Part shown: positions 15,508-24,201 of the stretch, piece after piece
Layout: each line of letters starts with the position of its first letter
How positions within the stretch are numbered: position 1 is the stretch's first letter
DNA from: Acidimicrobiia bacterium
GTDB taxonomy: Bacteria > Actinomycetota > Acidimicrobiia > Acidimicrobiales > Poriferisodalaceae
Length of the DNA: 48,662 bases
NCBI GenBank assembly: GCA_022826045.1
Contig: JAJDVQ010000027.1
Location: 1-48,662 of the forward strand
Direction: 5' to 3'
The notes under the pieces: generated by a model
The model's input: the letters and a program-made list of their open reading frames with translations, nothing else
What the model was told of the DNA's origin: nothing
The model's database searches: none
Made by a program: the position numbers and the translations under genes

Positions 15508-16713
15508 ATGACAGCGACCGCCCGCCAGCCGTGCCCGGTTGCTGCGGTCGAAGCGCTCATCGTGTCGGTGCCCGCTGTCGGGAACGCCTTCGCCGAAGGC
15601 TCGGAGGAAACGCTGCTCGTCAAGGCGACCGACGAGGACGGGCGGGTCGGCATCGGCGAGTCGGTGTGCACACCCGCGGTCGTCAAGGCGATGATCGACC
15701 AGCGCACCATTCACTTCTGGAGCCAGGGCATCACCGACATCGTGGTGGGCGCCGACCCGATCGAAGCCGCGGCGCTGTACGACCGGGCGTACCACGGCAG
15801 CTTCTACCACGGCCGCCGCGGCACCTACATCCAGGCGTACTCGGCCGTGGACATCGCGCTGTATGACCTCGCTGGGCATCAGCTCGGCCTGCCGGTGTAC
15901 AAGCTGCTCGGCGGCGCCCGCAGCGAGCGCATCCGGCCGTATGCCACCTGCTACCCCGGCGACATCTACAACGGCCCGATGTCGGCGGTGCTCGACGAGG
16001 TCACCCGCCAGGCCGCCATCGCCGCCGACCAAGGCCTCACTGCGGTCAAGGTGCCGGTGCTGTTCGGCGCTGAGGTGTCCGACCGAGCCGTTGTGGAGTT
16101 CGTCGGCAGCTGCCGGGAAGCGCTCGGCGACGAGCTCACCATGGCGCTCGACTTCGGCTACCGCTGGTGGGACTGGCACGACGCCGCCTGGACGCTGCGA
16201 CGCATCGAGGACTTCGACGTGGCCTTCGCCGAAGCACCGCTGCGCCACGACGACCTCGCCGGCCATGCCCGCCTGGCCGCCGTTTCGCCCATCCGGGTGG
16301 GCGGTGCCGAGTTCGCCGCGGGGCGCTGGGAAGTGCGCGAATGGCTGACCACCGGCGGGGTGTCGCTGGTGCAGCCCGGCGTCAGCCGCGCCGGTGGCTT
16401 CACCGAGCTGATGCGCATCGCCGAGCTGTGCGAGATGCACGGCGCGCAGCTCATCCCCCACAGCTTCGCCACAGGCATCACCGACGTCGCCAACTTCCAC
16501 CTGCAGGCAGCAGCGCTGACCATCCCGATGGTGGAGTTCCGCTCGTCGCGGCTCGGCCCGTCCCGCCTGCGTACCGAGCTGGTGCACCCGCCCGAGCCCG
16601 AGATCGTCGACGGCTACGCAGCGCTGCCGACCGGTGCCGGCCTCGGCGTGGAGCTGAACGAAGAACTCGTGGCTGCCCACACACTCGATGCAGCCGACGA
16701 CGCGAGCGATTGA
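15508..16713 (+). CDS. Mandelate racemase/muconate lactonizing enzyme (enolase superfamily)
   Basis: Enolase-superfamily enzymes abstract a proton alpha to a carboxylate to racemise or dehydrate acids. The 401-residue protein has the capping N-domain and a barrel with metal ligands D215 (LDFGYRW), E242 (FAEAPL) and E268 (GGAEF). The Lys of the second strand is present (K181 in TAVKVPV), but its partner position is Pro rather than the Lys/Arg/Asn of named groups. The His base is H318 (IPHSF). The Asp that normally pairs with it ('QPD') is Gly here (VQPGVSRAGG, G291). Chemistry may therefore differ from the classical dyad. It likely acts as an acid-sugar or hydroxy-acid dehydratase within the cluster. 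Start ATG 15508 precedes the conserved region. GTG 15496 is an alternative. Confidence 0.82.
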   Translation: MTATARQPCPVAAVEALIVSVPAVGNAFAEGSEETLLVKATDEDGRVGIGESVCTPAVVKAMIDQRTIHFWSQGITDIVVGADPIEAAALYDRAYHGSFYHGRRGTYIQAYSAVDIALYDLAGHQLGLPVYKLLGGARSERIRPYATCYPGDIYNGPMSAVLDEVTRQAAIAADQGLTAVKVPVLFGAEVSDRAVVEFVGSCREALGDELTMALDFGYRWWDWHDAAWTLRRIEDFDVAFAEAPLRHDDLAGHARLAAVSPIRVGGAEFAAGRWEVREWLTTGGVSLVQPGVSRAGGFTELMRIAELCEMHGAQLIPHSFATGITDVANFHLQAAALTIPMVEFRSSRLGPSRLRTELVHPPEPEIVDGYAALPTGAGLGVELNEELVAAHTLDAADDASD

Positions 16714-16716
16714 CCA

Positions 16717-18081
16717 GTGAGCGAGCCGTCGGCTGGGTTGTCGGCGTCACCGTCGGACCGGTCATCCCAGGCCTCAGCCATGCCCCGATCTGTGCCAGCA
16801 GCGCACGATGCACACGGGACGGCGCCGAACCCGCAGGCTGATGCCGCAGTGCACGGGGCCGTGGGAGGCATCACCACCTGCAACCCGCATCTCGGCAACC
16901 GGCTCGGCATCGCCGACGCACCCGCCGTGACCGGCGCGACGATCGACGGGCGCCAGGTGCGTGTCACCTTCGCCGACGGCCGCCAGCGCACCTACTCGGC
17001 GCAGTGGCTGCGGCATTGCTGCTGGTGCGCCGAGTGCGGCAATCCCGCCGACGGCATCCGCTTCACGACCGTGGCGAGCATCCCGCCCGACATCGCGCCG
17101 GCGACCGCCGGGGCCTGCAACGGCGACTTGGCGCTGACGTGGCCCGACGGCCACCGTTCCGCCTACGGCGGCGACTGGCTCGCAGCGAATGCCTACGACG
17201 ACGAGGCTCGCCGGCGCAGGGCCGAGCGGCGGCCCACCACCTGGCGGGCCGAACTGGCCGGCGACTTCCCGACCGTCGACTGGGCCGACGCCAGTGACGG
17301 CGGCGCCGGCCAACAGCACACCTACCGGCTCTTGGCCGGCTACGGCATCGTGTGCATCGACAACCTCGGCAGCGACCCCGCCTGCACCGAGCAGCTCGCC
17401 AACCTCGTCGGCCCCATCCACGAGACGACCGTTTATGGCCGCATCTACGACGTGCGGGCCGAGCCGGTGGCCAAGCTCGGCGCCAAGACCGGCATGGCCC
17501 AGGCGCCCCACATCGACGATGCCTTCTATTACTCGCCGCCCGGCATCGACATCTTCCACTGCCTGGTCAACACCGATGTCGGCGGCATGAGCACCTACGT
17601 GGACGGCTTCGCCATCGCCGAGTCGCTGCGCGCCGACGAGCCCGACGCATTCGAGGCCCTCACCACGCTGCCCGTCACCCATGTGCGGCGCCACCCCGGC
17701 GAGATCAACCTGCGCAGCCGCAGCCCGGTCATCCGGCTCGACGAGTTCGGACGCCTCAGCGGCATCCGCTACTTCGACCGGGCGCTCGGGCCGCTCGACG
17801 TGCCGCCAAGCGACGTCGACCGGCTCTACGACGCCATCCGGGCCTTCAGCGACCGCATGCTGAGCCCCGCATTCACAGCAGCCATCCGGGTCGAGCCCGG
17901 CCAAGGCGTGCTCATCGACAACCACCGGGTCATGCACGGCCGCACGGAGTTCGACCCCGCATCGGGCCGCCACATCCGCCTGTGCCACGTGCCCCGCGAC
18001 GAGTTCCACGGCCGCCTGCGCGAGCTCAGCCTGCGGCTCGACCCATGGCGGCACGACCAGTACTTGCCGCAGGGCTCATGA
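16717..18081 (+). CDS. Gamma-butyrobetaine dioxygenase-like 2-oxoglutarate oxygenase
   Basis: This Fe(II)/2-oxoglutarate dioxygenase resembles gamma-butyrobetaine and trimethyllysine hydroxylases. The 454-residue protein has an N-terminal DUF971-like zinc domain (WLRHCCWCAECGNP, cysteines around 101-107), then a TauD-type jelly roll with the iron motif H265-x-D267 (APHIDDAF), distal His H407 (NHRVMHGRTEF) and a 2-oxoglutarate-binding Arg candidate in GRHIRLCHV. The first ~45 residues are low-complexity, so the true start could be internal. GTG 16717 follows the enolase gene stop by 3 nt, implying one operon. Hydroxylation of a betaine or amino acid side chain is the likely reaction. The actual substrate is inferred only from family. 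Confidence 0.85.
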   Translation: MSEPSAGLSASPSDRSSQASAMPRSVPAAHDAHGTAPNPQADAAVHGAVGGITTCNPHLGNRLGIADAPAVTGATIDGRQVRVTFADGRQRTYSAQWLRHCCWCAECGNPADGIRFTTVASIPPDIAPATAGACNGDLALTWPDGHRSAYGGDWLAANAYDDEARRRRAERRPTTWRAELAGDFPTVDWADASDGGAGQQHTYRLLAGYGIVCIDNLGSDPACTEQLANLVGPIHETTVYGRIYDVRAEPVAKLGAKTGMAQAPHIDDAFYYSPPGIDIFHCLVNTDVGGMSTYVDGFAIAESLRADEPDAFEALTTLPVTHVRRHPGEINLRSRSPVIRLDEFGRLSGIRYFDRALGPLDVPPSDVDRLYDAIRAFSDRMLSPAFTAAIRVEPGQGVLIDNHRVMHGRTEFDPASGRHIRLCHVPRDEFHGRLRELSLRLDPWRHDQYLPQGS

Positions 18082-18112
18082 GCGATCAGCGATTCACGAG
18101 AGGAGCCGCCAC

Positions 18113-18874
18113 ATGATCAGCGCCGATCTCACCGGCAAGCGCAGCATCGTCAGCGGCGGGGCCAGCGGCATCGGCCTCGGCGTCACCCGCACGTTCGCCG
18201 GGAACGGCTCCACGGTGGCCATCGCCGACCTGCCCGGCGCGCGGCTCACCGGCACCGTTGAGGCGCTGCGGGAAGACGGCCTCGACGTGTTCGAAGCACC
18301 ATGCGACCTGCGCGACAACGGCTCGGTGGTGGCCATGGTGGAAGCTGCCGCCGACCGGATGGGCGGCATCGACTACCTGCTGAACATCGCCGGGCATCCC
18401 GTCACACTGCAGACCATCCCGGCCGGCGATCTCGAATCGCAGACCGAGGAACTGTGGGCAGAAGCGCTGTCGATCAACCTGCTGTCTGCGTTCCGCACCG
18501 CCAAGGCCGCTGCGCCGTACCTGAAGGCAGCACTCGGGGCCATCGTGAACACCGCATCCATGTCGGGCTGGCGGGGTGGCGGCTCCAGCTCGCCCTACAG
18601 CGTCGCCAAGGGCGGCCTCATCACGCTCACCAAGGAGCTGGCGCGCGGACTCGCCCCGGAGGTGCGGGTGAACGCCATCTCCCCCAGCTACGTGCACCCC
18701 GACTCCACCAACTTCCCGATCCGCTGGGCGACGGTCTTCGAAGACTCCGAGTCGCTGCCGCTCGGCCGCCCCGGCACCGCCGCCGAGTACGCGGACGCGT
18801 GCCTGTTCCTGTGTGCCGGCGCCAGCTACATCACCGGCCAGACGATCCACGTCGACGGCGGCTGGAGCGCCTGA
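18113..18874 (+). CDS. Short-chain dehydrogenase/reductase
   Basis: The 253-residue SDR contains GGASGIG cofactor binding, NIAG in place of NNAG, the catalytic Ser in NTASMSG, Y-x-x-x-K (YSVAKGG), and the usual end GQTIHVDGGWSA. A strong ribosome site (GAGAGGAG) lies 8-9 nt before ATG 18113. It follows the dioxygenase by 31 nt in the same direction. The natural suggestion is that it oxidises the hydroxylated product of that dioxygenase to a keto compound. This is inference from order, not shown by sequence. Confidence 0.85.
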   Translation: MISADLTGKRSIVSGGASGIGLGVTRTFAGNGSTVAIADLPGARLTGTVEALREDGLDVFEAPCDLRDNGSVVAMVEAAADRMGGIDYLLNIAGHPVTLQTIPAGDLESQTEELWAEALSINLLSAFRTAKAAAPYLKAALGAIVNTASMSGWRGGGSSSPYSVAKGGLITLTKELARGLAPEVRVNAISPSYVHPDSTNFPIRWATVFEDSESLPLGRPGTAAEYADACLFLCAGASYITGQTIHVDGGWSA

Positions 18875-18954
18875 ATGCTGGCCCGCTGCCGAGCGCTCAC
18901 GTCCGAGGCCCGGCGGAGCACCGGCACAGCACCGGCCGCGAGGAGGCACATCCA

Positions 18955-19815
18955 GTGAGCACGCCCATCAAGCCGGCGAAGTGGGCTGACCCGTCGAAGA
19001 AGCTGTTCCCGCACCAGGTCGGCTTCACGGCACCGCCGATGGATTTCGACGCGGCGCCCACCGACTTCCTGCGCATGTGCCCGCCGACGGTGGGCGTGCA
19101 CGGTCGCCTGCTGCACGCCCCCGGCTACGCCCACCGGCTCAGCGACCGGGCCGGGCTGTTTCACCTGCTCGAAGAGACCGTGCACTGCCTGTCGGGCAGC
19201 GGCGCCGACGTGGTCGGCCAGGTCGGCACCAACTGGGTGCATGCCGCCGGCACCGACTGCGCCGACATCCGCCGGTTCACTGCCGAGATGTCCGAGAAGT
19301 ACGAGACGCCGTTCCACATGGCCGGCCTGACGCTGGTGGAGGCCTGCGAGGCCCACGGCTACGAGCGGATCGCCCTCAATGCCGTGTACTTCTGGCCCGA
19401 TTGGCGCGACGGCGTGGTGCGGTTCCTGCGCAGCGCGGGCATCGACGTGGTGTGGGCCGGGAACTTCGTCGACCAGGGCTGGTACGCCACCCAAGACGAG
19501 GTGAACGACTGCACCTGGATCTTCCCCGGCGACCTCGCACTGCGATCGTGCGAGCACGCCCTGAGCCAGGCGCCCGACGTGGACGCAGTGCTGGTCAACG
19601 GCATGTCCAACTACCGCGGCGCCGACGGGCTGCCACGCCGAATCGTGAGCCTGGCCGCCGACATCGAAGCTCAGCTCGGCGTGCCGATCGTCTCCTCAGA
19701 CATCAGCCTGCACTGGCGCATCTTCCGCACGCTCGGCGTCGAGCCGCTCGGCCCGCAGGGCTCGCTGCTGGCCTCGCTGCAGAGCGCAGCAGCGAGCGGC
19801 GAGACCGAATCGTGA
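18955..19815 (+). CDS. Arylmalonate decarboxylase/maleate isomerase-like protein lacking the usual cysteines
   Basis: The 286-residue protein has the Asp/Glu-racemase-superfamily layout seen in maleate isomerase and arylmalonate decarboxylase. It opens with FLRMCPPTVGVHGRLLHAP, has the first active-site loop VVGQVGTNWVHAAG (G91-T92-N93), a second Rossmann half with ERIALNAVYFWPDW, and the second loop VLVNGMSNYRG (about 214-222) before VPIVSSDISLHWRIFR. In the family the catalytic cysteines sit in these two loops. Here neither loop has Cys, so the mechanism is either different or lost. GTG 18955 has a GGAGG site 8 nt upstream. It closes the plus-strand cluster and could act on a malonate- or maleate-like acid. 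Confidence 0.75.
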   Translation: MSTPIKPAKWADPSKKLFPHQVGFTAPPMDFDAAPTDFLRMCPPTVGVHGRLLHAPGYAHRLSDRAGLFHLLEETVHCLSGSGADVVGQVGTNWVHAAGTDCADIRRFTAEMSEKYETPFHMAGLTLVEACEAHGYERIALNAVYFWPDWRDGVVRFLRSAGIDVVWAGNFVDQGWYATQDEVNDCTWIFPGDLALRSCEHALSQAPDVDAVLVNGMSNYRGADGLPRRIVSLAADIEAQLGVPIVSSDISLHWRIFRTLGVEPLGPQGSLLASLQSAAASGETES

Positions 19816-19911
19816 CGTGAATGACCCGTCGACCAGTCGCTGGCACCGATGCATTGGAACCCGAACCCCCGCCGACGACGGTGGCGCCGTCACCCGAGGG
19901 AGCGCTCTGAG

Positions 19912-21255
19912 TCAGCCGCCGACGGCGACTGCGGGCTGCTGGTGGTGCGGGGGGCGCATCGAGCGACGCACGCCTGTGTAGGTGAGGAACGTGGCCAGGA
20001 TCAGCGCCACGCCGAACAGCGCATTCGCATAGTTCACGCCGCTGTACTGGAAAACCGAATACAGCGCCCCCGAGCTCAGACCGGCCACCGCCCCCGAAGC
20101 GAGCATGGCGAAGTCGCCGACACCCTGAACCGAGACCCGCTGGTGAATCGGGTACAGCGCCACCATCAGGTTCGACGCCGCGATCACCCCGAAGCACCAG
20201 CCCAGGCCCACCAGGAAGTTCCCCATGAACACCCCCAGCGCCCCGGCGGGCGGCGTGATCGCGGCCCAGTAGGCGCCCCAGGTGCACAGGCCGCCGGCAA
20301 TGAACAGCATCGGGTAGCTGCCGATCCTGTCGGTGAGACGGCCTACCACAGGCGAGAACAGGTACATGCCCAGGATGTGGAACGCCATCATGTACCCGAT
20401 GACGTTCTGAGACTGGCCGCCTTCATCCATGTGCAGCGGCGTCAGCGCCATGACCCCCACCATGGTCACCTGGCTGACGATCATCGCCAGCACCGCCAGC
20501 CGAGCCTCGGGCCGCTGCCAGATCAGCGAGATCGACTCACGTGTCGACGGGGCGGGCAGCGCAGGCTCCTTGGAGGCGCCGTCGTGACCGTTCTCGGACA
20601 GCTCGCTGGCCACATGCATCGGGTCGGGGCGCAGGAAGACTTCGATGATCGCCGCTGCGAGCAAGAACATGATGCCGGCGAAAACATACGAGCCGGTCTT
20701 GTCGGGAAGACCGAACGCCACGCCGACCTCGCTGGCAAAGCCGGACACCGCCGAGCCCGCAGTCGAGCCGAACGTCGTCGCCCACACGATCATGCTGATG
20801 GTGCTGGCACGGCGCTGCTCGGTGGACAGGTCCGAAGCGGCGTAACGCGTCGCAAGGTTGGCCGCATTGCCGGCGCCTGCGCCGAACACGCCCAGGCACA
20901 GCAGCGGGTAATTCAGCAGGATCGCGCCCAGCACTGCCGACAGGGCTCCGCCGGCGCCGACCAGGTAGCCGAAGCGCAGACCCGAGCGGCGCCCGTAGCG
21001 GTTCATCAGACGCGACATCGGCACCGCAACCGACGCCGAGCCGATCGACAGGCAGCTTGCAGCGATGGTGCCGAGCGTGGCGCTGCCGGTGATGTCCTTG
21101 GCCAGCAGCGCGCTCACGATGTAGGTGGCGACCAGGCCGAAGCCGCCGGCCGCCTGACTTGCAATGAGCACGACGATCGTGCGCCGCTGGATGCGCTCCT
21201 GATCTGAGCGCGTGTACGGCGAGGTGCGCTGCACCGAGGACACAGCGTCGCTCAC
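19912..21255 (-). CDS. MFS transporter
   Basis: A 447-residue major facilitator protein with about 12 hydrophobic segments in two six-helix halves joined by a hydrophilic loop (RPDPMHVASELSENGHDG). The MFS loop 2-3 signature appears as SRLMNRYGRRSGLR, and the second half has a related GRLTDRIGSYPML. Start GTG 21255 has a GGGGGAGAT ribosome site. The frame stays open 17 codons further without conservation. It converges on the catabolic cluster, leaving 96 nt between the two stops. It is a candidate importer or exporter for the cluster substrate, with no direct evidence of specificity. Confidence 0.88.
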   Translation of the reverse strand: MSDAVSSVQRTSPYTRSDQERIQRRTIVVLIASQAAGGFGLVATYIVSALLAKDITGSATLGTIAASCLSIGSASVAVPMSRLMNRYGRRSGLRFGYLVGAGGALSAVLGAILLNYPLLCLGVFGAGAGNAANLATRYAASDLSTEQRRASTISMIVWATTFGSTAGSAVSGFASEVGVAFGLPDKTGSYVFAGIMFLLAAAIIEVFLRPDPMHVASELSENGHDGASKEPALPAPSTRESISLIWQRPEARLAVLAMIVSQVTMVGVMALTPLHMDEGGQSQNVIGYMMAFHILGMYLFSPVVGRLTDRIGSYPMLFIAGGLCTWGAYWAAITPPAGALGVFMGNFLVGLGWCFGVIAASNLMVALYPIHQRVSVQGVGDFAMLASGAVAGLSSGALYSVFQYSGVNYANALFGVALILATFLTYTGVRRSMRPPHHQQPAVAVGG

Positions 21256-21344
21256 AGCGATCTCCCCCCTGGCATCGCAACAGCTTGGCGCACGGGGCCG
21301 CTGCATGCACGACTGCGCGGCGGCAGCGGCTCAGGCGTGCTGAT

Positions 21345-21875
21345 TCACTCGCCGATGGAGATGCTGATGCTGCCGGAGGGGTGAAGCGAGCAGTAGGCGC
21401 TGATGGCAGCCACTTCGTTGAATGAATGCTCGGATTGCTCGCCCGGCCCCACCTCAAACGGGCCGATGGTGTGGGTCGCCAAGTCACGGTTCACGATGAT
21501 CAGCGTGTCGCGCAGTGTGAAGTCGAGCTCGTCGGGAATGACGTTGACATCGCCGCCGGCTGCGAGCGCGTCGGCCGTGCCCGGCGGGATGTCGATGGTG
21601 TAGGTGTCGCCGGGGGGCTGGTCGACGAAGCGCGCCACCACTACGGGGATTGCTGCGATCAGCAGCCCGCCGACCAGGTACAGCAGCAGCGTCCGCTGGT
21701 TCGGCCAGCCCCGGTCACGCCGCTGCACCGGTTGCGCATCTGGTGCCCCAGTCTGCTCATCCCTGTCGCCGGAATCGGCGCCCGACGGTCCCCCGTCATC
21801 GGCGCACGGGATCGCGGAGGCGTCGGGATCGCCAGCCGACCCACTCGACGGCGAGGCGCTGCGCCGCTCGGTCAC
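21345..21875 (-). CDS. Membrane-anchored cupredoxin-like protein
   Basis: The 176-residue protein has a hydrophilic Pro/Ser/Asp-rich N-terminus, one membrane helix (LLLYLVGGLLIAAIPVVVA) and an exported C-terminal beta domain. That domain ends in a cupredoxin-like copper site: His in NRDLATHTIG, then Cys and His in AYCSLHPSGSISI. The usual axial Met after the His is not obvious, so the copper geometry may differ or metal may not bind. Start GTG 21875 has a GAGGA site 7 nt upstream. It lies 89 nt upstream of the MFS gene on the same strand. It probably handles electrons or copper outside the cell membrane. Confidence 0.65.
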   Translation of the reverse strand: MTERRSASPSSGSAGDPDASAIPCADDGGPSGADSGDRDEQTGAPDAQPVQRRDRGWPNQRTLLLYLVGGLLIAAIPVVVARFVDQPPGDTYTIDIPPGTADALAAGGDVNVIPDELDFTLRDTLIIVNRDLATHTIGPFEVGPGEQSEHSFNEVAAISAYCSLHPSGSISISIGE

Positions 21876-22229
21876 GCCTCCATCCTCGCAGGTGCGTCGC
21901 GCCGAGCGATCCCGCTCAGCCGTCGGACCAGGTGCGGGCGTCGGGATCATCCCGGTCGCAGCAGCTGCGCACGGCCGTACGGGAGCTCTCGCTCTTGCCC
22001 ATGTAGCCGACGGCCACATGGTCGAGGTGGTTGATGGCCCGTCGCCGTCCACCCCCACGGTCTCGAACCTCGTGCCAGGGGCTGTCGCTGCATCGATCGC
22101 CACCATCGTTCCCCGTGTTCTCGCCGTCGCTGCGGGAAATCCGGCACGCAGTGTGGTGCTTCAAGCGCAGGCCGCAGACAGCGCTGCACGAGGGCGCTGA
22201 CCCGAGCACAGGCGAATCTGCCGACGGCG
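21876..22229. other. Gap of ~350 nt with possible decayed coding
   Basis: No confident gene. On the minus strand at about 21916-22040 a coding-like tail with strongly C/G-ending codons can be read (INHLDHVAVGYMGKSESS, then RTAVRSCCDRDDPDART, then a stop). This suggests the end of a former gene. A 60-residue plus-strand frame (22018-22200, MVEVVDGPSPSTPTVSN) overlaps it. Neither resembles a family I know. Confidence 0.3.
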
Positions 22230-23357
22230 TCAACCCCCCGCGGGCGCCGATGCGCCGGGCGCTTCCTGTCCGTCGGACATGCCGAATCCCGCAGGACCGC
22301 CGATGTCGCCGAAATCACCGATGATCTCGTCCGCGGGCGGCGCCTCGATGGTGATCTCGGTGTCGTAGTCGTAGAAGTCGACCACTTGGCCCAGCTGGGG
22401 CATCTCGTCCGCCAGTTCATCGGTGCCCTGTGCGAATGCGCCCAGCAATCCGCTCAGCATCGAACTCAGATCGATGGACACGCGGCGCGTCAAGGCGTCC
22501 TCATCCACCCAGAAACTCACGATGAGATCGTCAGGAAAGAATCCACTGAGCAGGAGTCCCGAAAGGCCGTCGCCGTCGTCGATCATCCCGGTCGAGGACG
22601 CTGCTTCCGCCAGGACGGCGAGATCGACGGCCACATCGATTCGCGTCGTCGCTGTTCCGTCGAGCTCCTCCTCGCCCACGATCTCGGCCCCAGCGGCCGC
22701 AGCGAACAAGGCAGACAGGTCGGTCGGCGGCGGGCACTCCTCGCCGACCACAGCCTGCGCCACGATCGACGACGGGCACAGCAGGCCGATTGCATCGACT
22801 GTCTCTGGGCCGAGCGTGAACCAGCCATCGGGCGGCAGATCCGCGCCCGCCCGATCGCGCGACTCCGGCGGCACCACGAGCCGGGCATACCCGAGGCCAT
22901 CCACGAAGCGGTACTCCATCTCGATACTCGATGCTGGGGCATCCTCGGGCGCGCCGGGCTCAGCTTCCGACATCTCGTCGAGGTTGATGAACACCGCCAC
23001 ATCTCCATCGGCGTCGGCTTCGAATCGCGCCGTCAGCGGTGATGCGTCCCCGTCAGGACCCGGCAACGAGAGCGACATAGCGCCGCGGACGGAGCGGCCC
23101 AAGCCTGCCTCGGTGCTGGCATGCAGCAGTTCCATGGCATCGGTCGGCAATTCGCTGGCTGCCGCGGTCGCCGCCGGCAGCGCAGCCGCTGCAGGAGCAG
23201 TGCTGGTCGGGGGCGCTGGAGCAGTCATCGGTGCGGATGTCGCTTGCGCCACGACATCTGCCTCATCTCCCCCGCCAGCGCCGCCGCATGCAGCGGCCGC
23301 TAGCGCGGCAGCCGCTAGCGCGGCCGCGAACCTCGCCTTGCGAGCCTTCACCGTCAT
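22230..23357 (-). CDS. Secreted lipoprotein, LppX/LprG-like in organisation
   Basis: The ~375-residue product begins with a lipoprotein signal peptide (VKARKARFAAALAAAALAAA followed by the lipobox Cys) and a Thr/Pro/Ala-rich linker. A large domain follows with alternating strands (MSLSLPGPDGDASPLTARFE, DGDVAVFINLDEM, DLIVSFWVDEDALTRRVSID) and an acidic C-terminus. This resembles the half-barrel outer-face lipoproteins of actinobacteria, but the match is structural guesswork. An AAGGAG ribosome site ends at 23361, so the start could be ATG 23360, ATG 23357 or GTG 23351. The signal peptide is intact in each. It should be anchored outside the cytoplasmic membrane. Confidence 0.75.
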   Translation of the reverse strand: MTVKARKARFAAALAAAALAAAACGGAGGGDEADVVAQATSAPMTAPAPPTSTAPAAAALPAATAAASELPTDAMELLHASTEAGLGRSVRGAMSLSLPGPDGDASPLTARFEADADGDVAVFINLDEMSEAEPGAPEDAPASSIEMEYRFVDGLGYARLVVPPESRDRAGADLPPDGWFTLGPETVDAIGLLCPSSIVAQAVVGEECPPPTDLSALFAAAAGAEIVGEEELDGTATTRIDVAVDLAVLAEAASSTGMIDDGDGLSGLLLSGFFPDDLIVSFWVDEDALTRRVSIDLSSMLSGLLGAFAQGTDELADEMPQLGQVVDFYDYDTEITIEAPPADEIIGDFGDIGGPAGFGMSDGQEAPGASAPAGG

Positions 23358-23419
23358 CATCTCCTTGCCGGTGCCGGGGCGCCGAGGCGCAGGCGCCGCC
23401 GACACGAACCGGCCTTCTT

Positions 23420-23614
23420 CCAGTATCTCAGCAGGTCGTGTCCGCGGACGGCCACCTGTTTCGGTCGGCGGCGGCGCCGACATCGATCCAGTTCATGTGC
23501 CGGGGCGGTGACGAGACCCTGTCGCTGTCGCTGGCAGCGGCGTACGAAGCAGCTCGCGGCCCGATGCCGACGACGCCGCTGTGGGCCGGCAATCCGGCCG
23601 GCGGCGTGCAATGA
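23420..23614 (+). pseudogene. Coding remnant without start, unidentified
   Basis: Upstream of the lipoprotein gene the plus strand reads a peptide with very coding-like third positions: QQVVSADGHLFRSAAAPTSI, then QFMCRGGDETLSLSLAAAYEA, then RGPMPTTPLWAGNPAGGVQ and a stop at 23614. No start codon or upstream domain is seen. The 'VVSADGHLFRSA' piece recalls FAD-linked oxidase proteins, but this is weak. It looks like the 3' end of a gene whose front was lost. Confidence 0.3.
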
Positions 23615-23669
23615 GCAGCACGGCCGACTGGCGCTGCACGGACGGCGACGAGATCAGGAGCATTCGCCC

Positions 23670-23820
23670 ATGAAGACCACCTGGATGCGCACCGGCGATG
23701 CCCTGCTTGCCGACGACTTGGACGGCCAAGGCCACACAGTCGCGGTTCATTCCCGACGGCGCCACGGTGGTGTTCGCAGTGCTGGGTGACGACACCGATC
23801 CTGCTGCTTGGCGCGCCTGA
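23670..23820 (+). pseudogene. Small frameshifted gene
   Basis: An AGGAG site 8-9 nt before ATG 23670 leads into MKTTWMRTGDALLADDLDGQ, then GHTVA. After that, a one-base shift is needed to continue in a coding-like frame (RFIPDGATVVFAVLGDDTDP, AAWRA, stop at 23818). Without the shift the protein ends at 23789 in an Arg-rich tail. I do not recognise the family. Together with its neighbours it suggests local gene decay. Confidence 0.35.
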
Positions 23821-23880
23821 CGAGGGCGGCGCTCAGGCAGACTCAGCCGGGGACAGCCCGAACAACTGAGGAGCGCGGCG

Positions 23881-24186
23881 ATGGGCAAGGCAACGGTGAT
23901 CGGCAGCTTCGACTGCCAGGACGGCAAGGCCGACGAGATGGAGGCCGTGCTGGCTTCGATGGTCGAGGCCGCCCGCGACGAGCCGGGCGTGGAGATCTAC
24001 TCGTACCACCGGGGCGAGGGAAACACGTTCTGGTTCTTCGCGTTGATGAGCGATGCGGAGTCGATGCAGCACCACGGCCAGACGCCGGCAATGCAGGAAG
24101 CGATGGCGGCGTTCGGGCCGCTGATGGGGTCGGCCCCGCAGATGCAGATGACGACACCGGTCGCGGCCATCGGACTCGATCTGTAG
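23881..24186 (+). CDS. Antibiotic biosynthesis monooxygenase (ABM)/YgiN-type protein
   Basis: The 101-residue protein is a ferredoxin-like ABM domain: first strand ATVIGSFDCQDGKADEM, a helix (EAVLASMVEAARDEPG), the typical VEIYSYHRGEGNTFWFFALM pair of strands, and a second helix with MQHHGQTPAMQEAM. Proteins of this fold are cofactor-free oxygenases, quinol oxidases or haem-degrading enzymes acting as dimers. A GAGGAG site lies 7 nt before the ATG. It sits alone among gene remnants, so no pathway is suggested. Confidence 0.82.
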   Translation: MGKATVIGSFDCQDGKADEMEAVLASMVEAARDEPGVEIYSYHRGEGNTFWFFALMSDAESMQHHGQTPAMQEAMAAFGPLMGSAPQMQMTTPVAAIGLDL

Positions 24187-24201
24187 CGCGATGCGGCGGG
24201 C

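Noticed and set aside
15172..18054. Long minus-strand frames (502 and 426 residues) opposite the catabolic cluster
   Set aside because: They are antisense to well-supported SDR, enolase and dioxygenase genes and show only low-complexity sequence.
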